Assembly: GCA_943330985.1 (NCBI GenBank)
Contig: CALQJV010000002.1
Location: 1 to 15,459, forward strand
DNA: 15,459 nt
Direction: 5' to 3'
DNA from: Chitinophaga pinensis
Lineage (GTDB): Bacteria > Bacteroidota > Bacteroidia > M30B66
Made by a program: the position numbers and the translations under genes. A model generated the notes under the pieces. That model did not search any database. It was not told where the DNA came from and saw only the letters and a program-made list of their open reading frames with translations. Shown here piece by piece: positions 14,434-15,459 of the stretch. The number at the start of each line of letters is the position of its first letter. The first letter of the stretch is position 1.

Positions 14434-15459
14434 ATGAGTGATATGAAAGCGCTGGTTGAACAGCACAAAGATCAATTTCTTGCCGAATTATTTGAACTTC
14501 TTCGCATTCCTTCGGTGAGTGCAGACCCTAAATACAAAGATGATGTTCTAAGAACAGCCGACTCTGTGCGCGATCATTTAATTAAAGCTGGAGCCGATAA
14601 CGTTGAAATTTGTCCTACTCCAGGATTCCCAATCGTATATGGCGAAAAAATCATCGATCCGAAACTGCCTACTATTTTGGTTTACGGACACTATGATGTG
14701 CAGCCTGCCGATCCAATTAATTTATGGACATCTCCCCCATTCGAACCCGTTATTCGTAATGGAAATATTTATGCACGTGGTTCGGCCGACGATAAAGGTC
14801 AAATGTTCATGCATGTGAAAGCATTTGAATTGATGTTGAAAAGCGGACAACTTGCTTGCAATGTAAAGTTTATGATTGAAGGTGAAGAAGAAGTGGGCTC
14901 ATCGAACCTCGATCCATTCTTGTCAGCAAACATTGAAAAGCTCAAGGCCGATTGCGTGTTGGTTTCCGATACTTCGATGTTGGCTAACGACATTCCATCT
15001 ATAACAACAGGATTACGCGGTTTAAGTTATGTAGAAGTGGAAGTTACAGGTCCCAATCGCGATTTACATTCGGGTGTGTATGGCGGTGGAGTTGCCAATC
15101 CTGTTAATGTGTTGTGTAACATGATTGCTTCTATGCATGATGAAAATCGTCACATTACCATTCCGGGTTTTTATAACAATGTGGTGGAATTGAGTACGGT
15201 TGAACGCGCAATGATTGCCGAAGCACCATTTAGCCAAGAAGAATACAATGCCGAATTGAAAGTGAACGATGTGATGGGTGAAAAAGGTTATTCAACGGTT
15301 GAACGTACTTCCATTCGTCCAACGTTGGATGTGAATGGAATTTGGGGTGGTTACATTGGCGAAGGAGCTAAAACAGTTTTACCTTCGAAAGCATACGCGA
15401 AAATCTCTATGCGCTTGGTTCCAAACCAAACTCCTGATGAAATCACCGAATTGTTTCAA
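14434..15459 (+). CDS. M20-family metallo-dipeptidase, N-terminal part (3' end outside window)
   Basis: Cytoplasmic di-zinc peptidase of the M20 (dipeptidase/carnosinase-like) family; 342 residues are visible and the frame runs off the window, against ~450-470 for the family. Metal and catalytic residues seen: H86 and D88 in GHYDVQP, bridging D119 in GSADDKG, catalytic E152 and ligand E153 in EGEEEVGSSN, D179 in SDTSML. H212 in DLHSG is the dimer-contributed histidine of the lid domain (from ~190). The last zinc-binding His is beyond the window. It would hydrolyse dipeptides or related amides. I chose ATG 14434 because MSDMKALVEQHKDQFLAELFELLRIPSVSA is the usual start; an in-frame ATG at 14341 would add 31 residues. 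The 148-base gap upstream is shared with the divergent T9SS gene and should hold both promoters; I saw no convincing consensus in it. Confidence 0.9.
   Translation, partial: MSDMKALVEQHKDQFLAELFELLRIPSVSADPKYKDDVLRTADSVRDHLIKAGADNVEICPTPGFPIVYGEKIIDPKLPTILVYGHYDVQPADPINLWTSPPFEPVIRNGNIYARGSADDKGQMFMHVKAFELMLKSGQLACNVKFMIEGEEEVGSSNLDPFLSANIEKLKADCVLVSDTSMLANDIPSITTGLRGLSYVEVEVTGPNRDLHSGVYGGGVANPVNVLCNMIASMHDENRHITIPGFYNNVVELSTVERAMIAEAPFSQEEYNAELKVNDVMGEKGYSTVERTSIRPTLDVNGIWGGYIGEGAKTVLPSKAYAKISMRLVPNQTPDEITELFQ

Overview
The window looks like Bacteroidota DNA: an AT-rich genome with three very large secreted proteins that end in the type B C-terminal sorting domain of the type IX secretion system (T9SS; 'gliding motility-associated C-terminal domain'), many PKD/Ig-like modules, and Crp/Fnr, DUF2892 and DUF6132 proteins typical of that phylum. 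A flavobacterial or sphingobacterial lineage is likely; the order or family cannot be fixed from this sequence.

Layout. On the + strand at the left is the 3' end of a PKD-domain protein (1-569), a strong intrinsic terminator (586-626) and an M42-type metallo-aminopeptidase (640-1554). A bidirectional terminator (1566-1602) separates these from a long minus-strand block. That block holds, from left to right, a 1403-residue T9SS cargo made of about eleven PKD/Ig-like modules (1618-5829), a 741-residue T9SS cargo (5948-8173), a nine-gene cluster for sulfur transfer and thiol redox (8333-12002), and a third T9SS cargo of 713 residues with a choice-of-anchor L head (12144-14285). At the right edge, on the + strand, is the 5' part of an M20-family dipeptidase (14434 to the window end).

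The redox cluster is read from right to left. It starts with a Crp/Fnr-type regulator, followed by a DUF2892 membrane protein, a DUF6132 membrane protein, two tandem single-domain rhodaneses and an OsmC/Ohr-type protein. After a 143-bp gap come a small cysteine-tailed membrane protein, a thioredoxin, and a lipoprotein that fuses a rhodanese to a thioredoxin. Three rhodanese modules, two thioredoxin modules and an OsmC under one apparent regulator suggest handling of reactive sulfur (sulfide, persulfide, polysulfide) or thiol stress on both sides of the inner membrane. That function is inferred from families and gene order. A perfect 13-bp dyad lies just upstream of the regulator gene and is the best operator candidate.

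No tRNA, rRNA, CRISPR array or insertion sequence was seen. No gene-free stretch exceeds 300 bases; the longest gaps (8174-8332, 14286-14433, 9585-9727, 12003-12143) are each about 140-160 bases.
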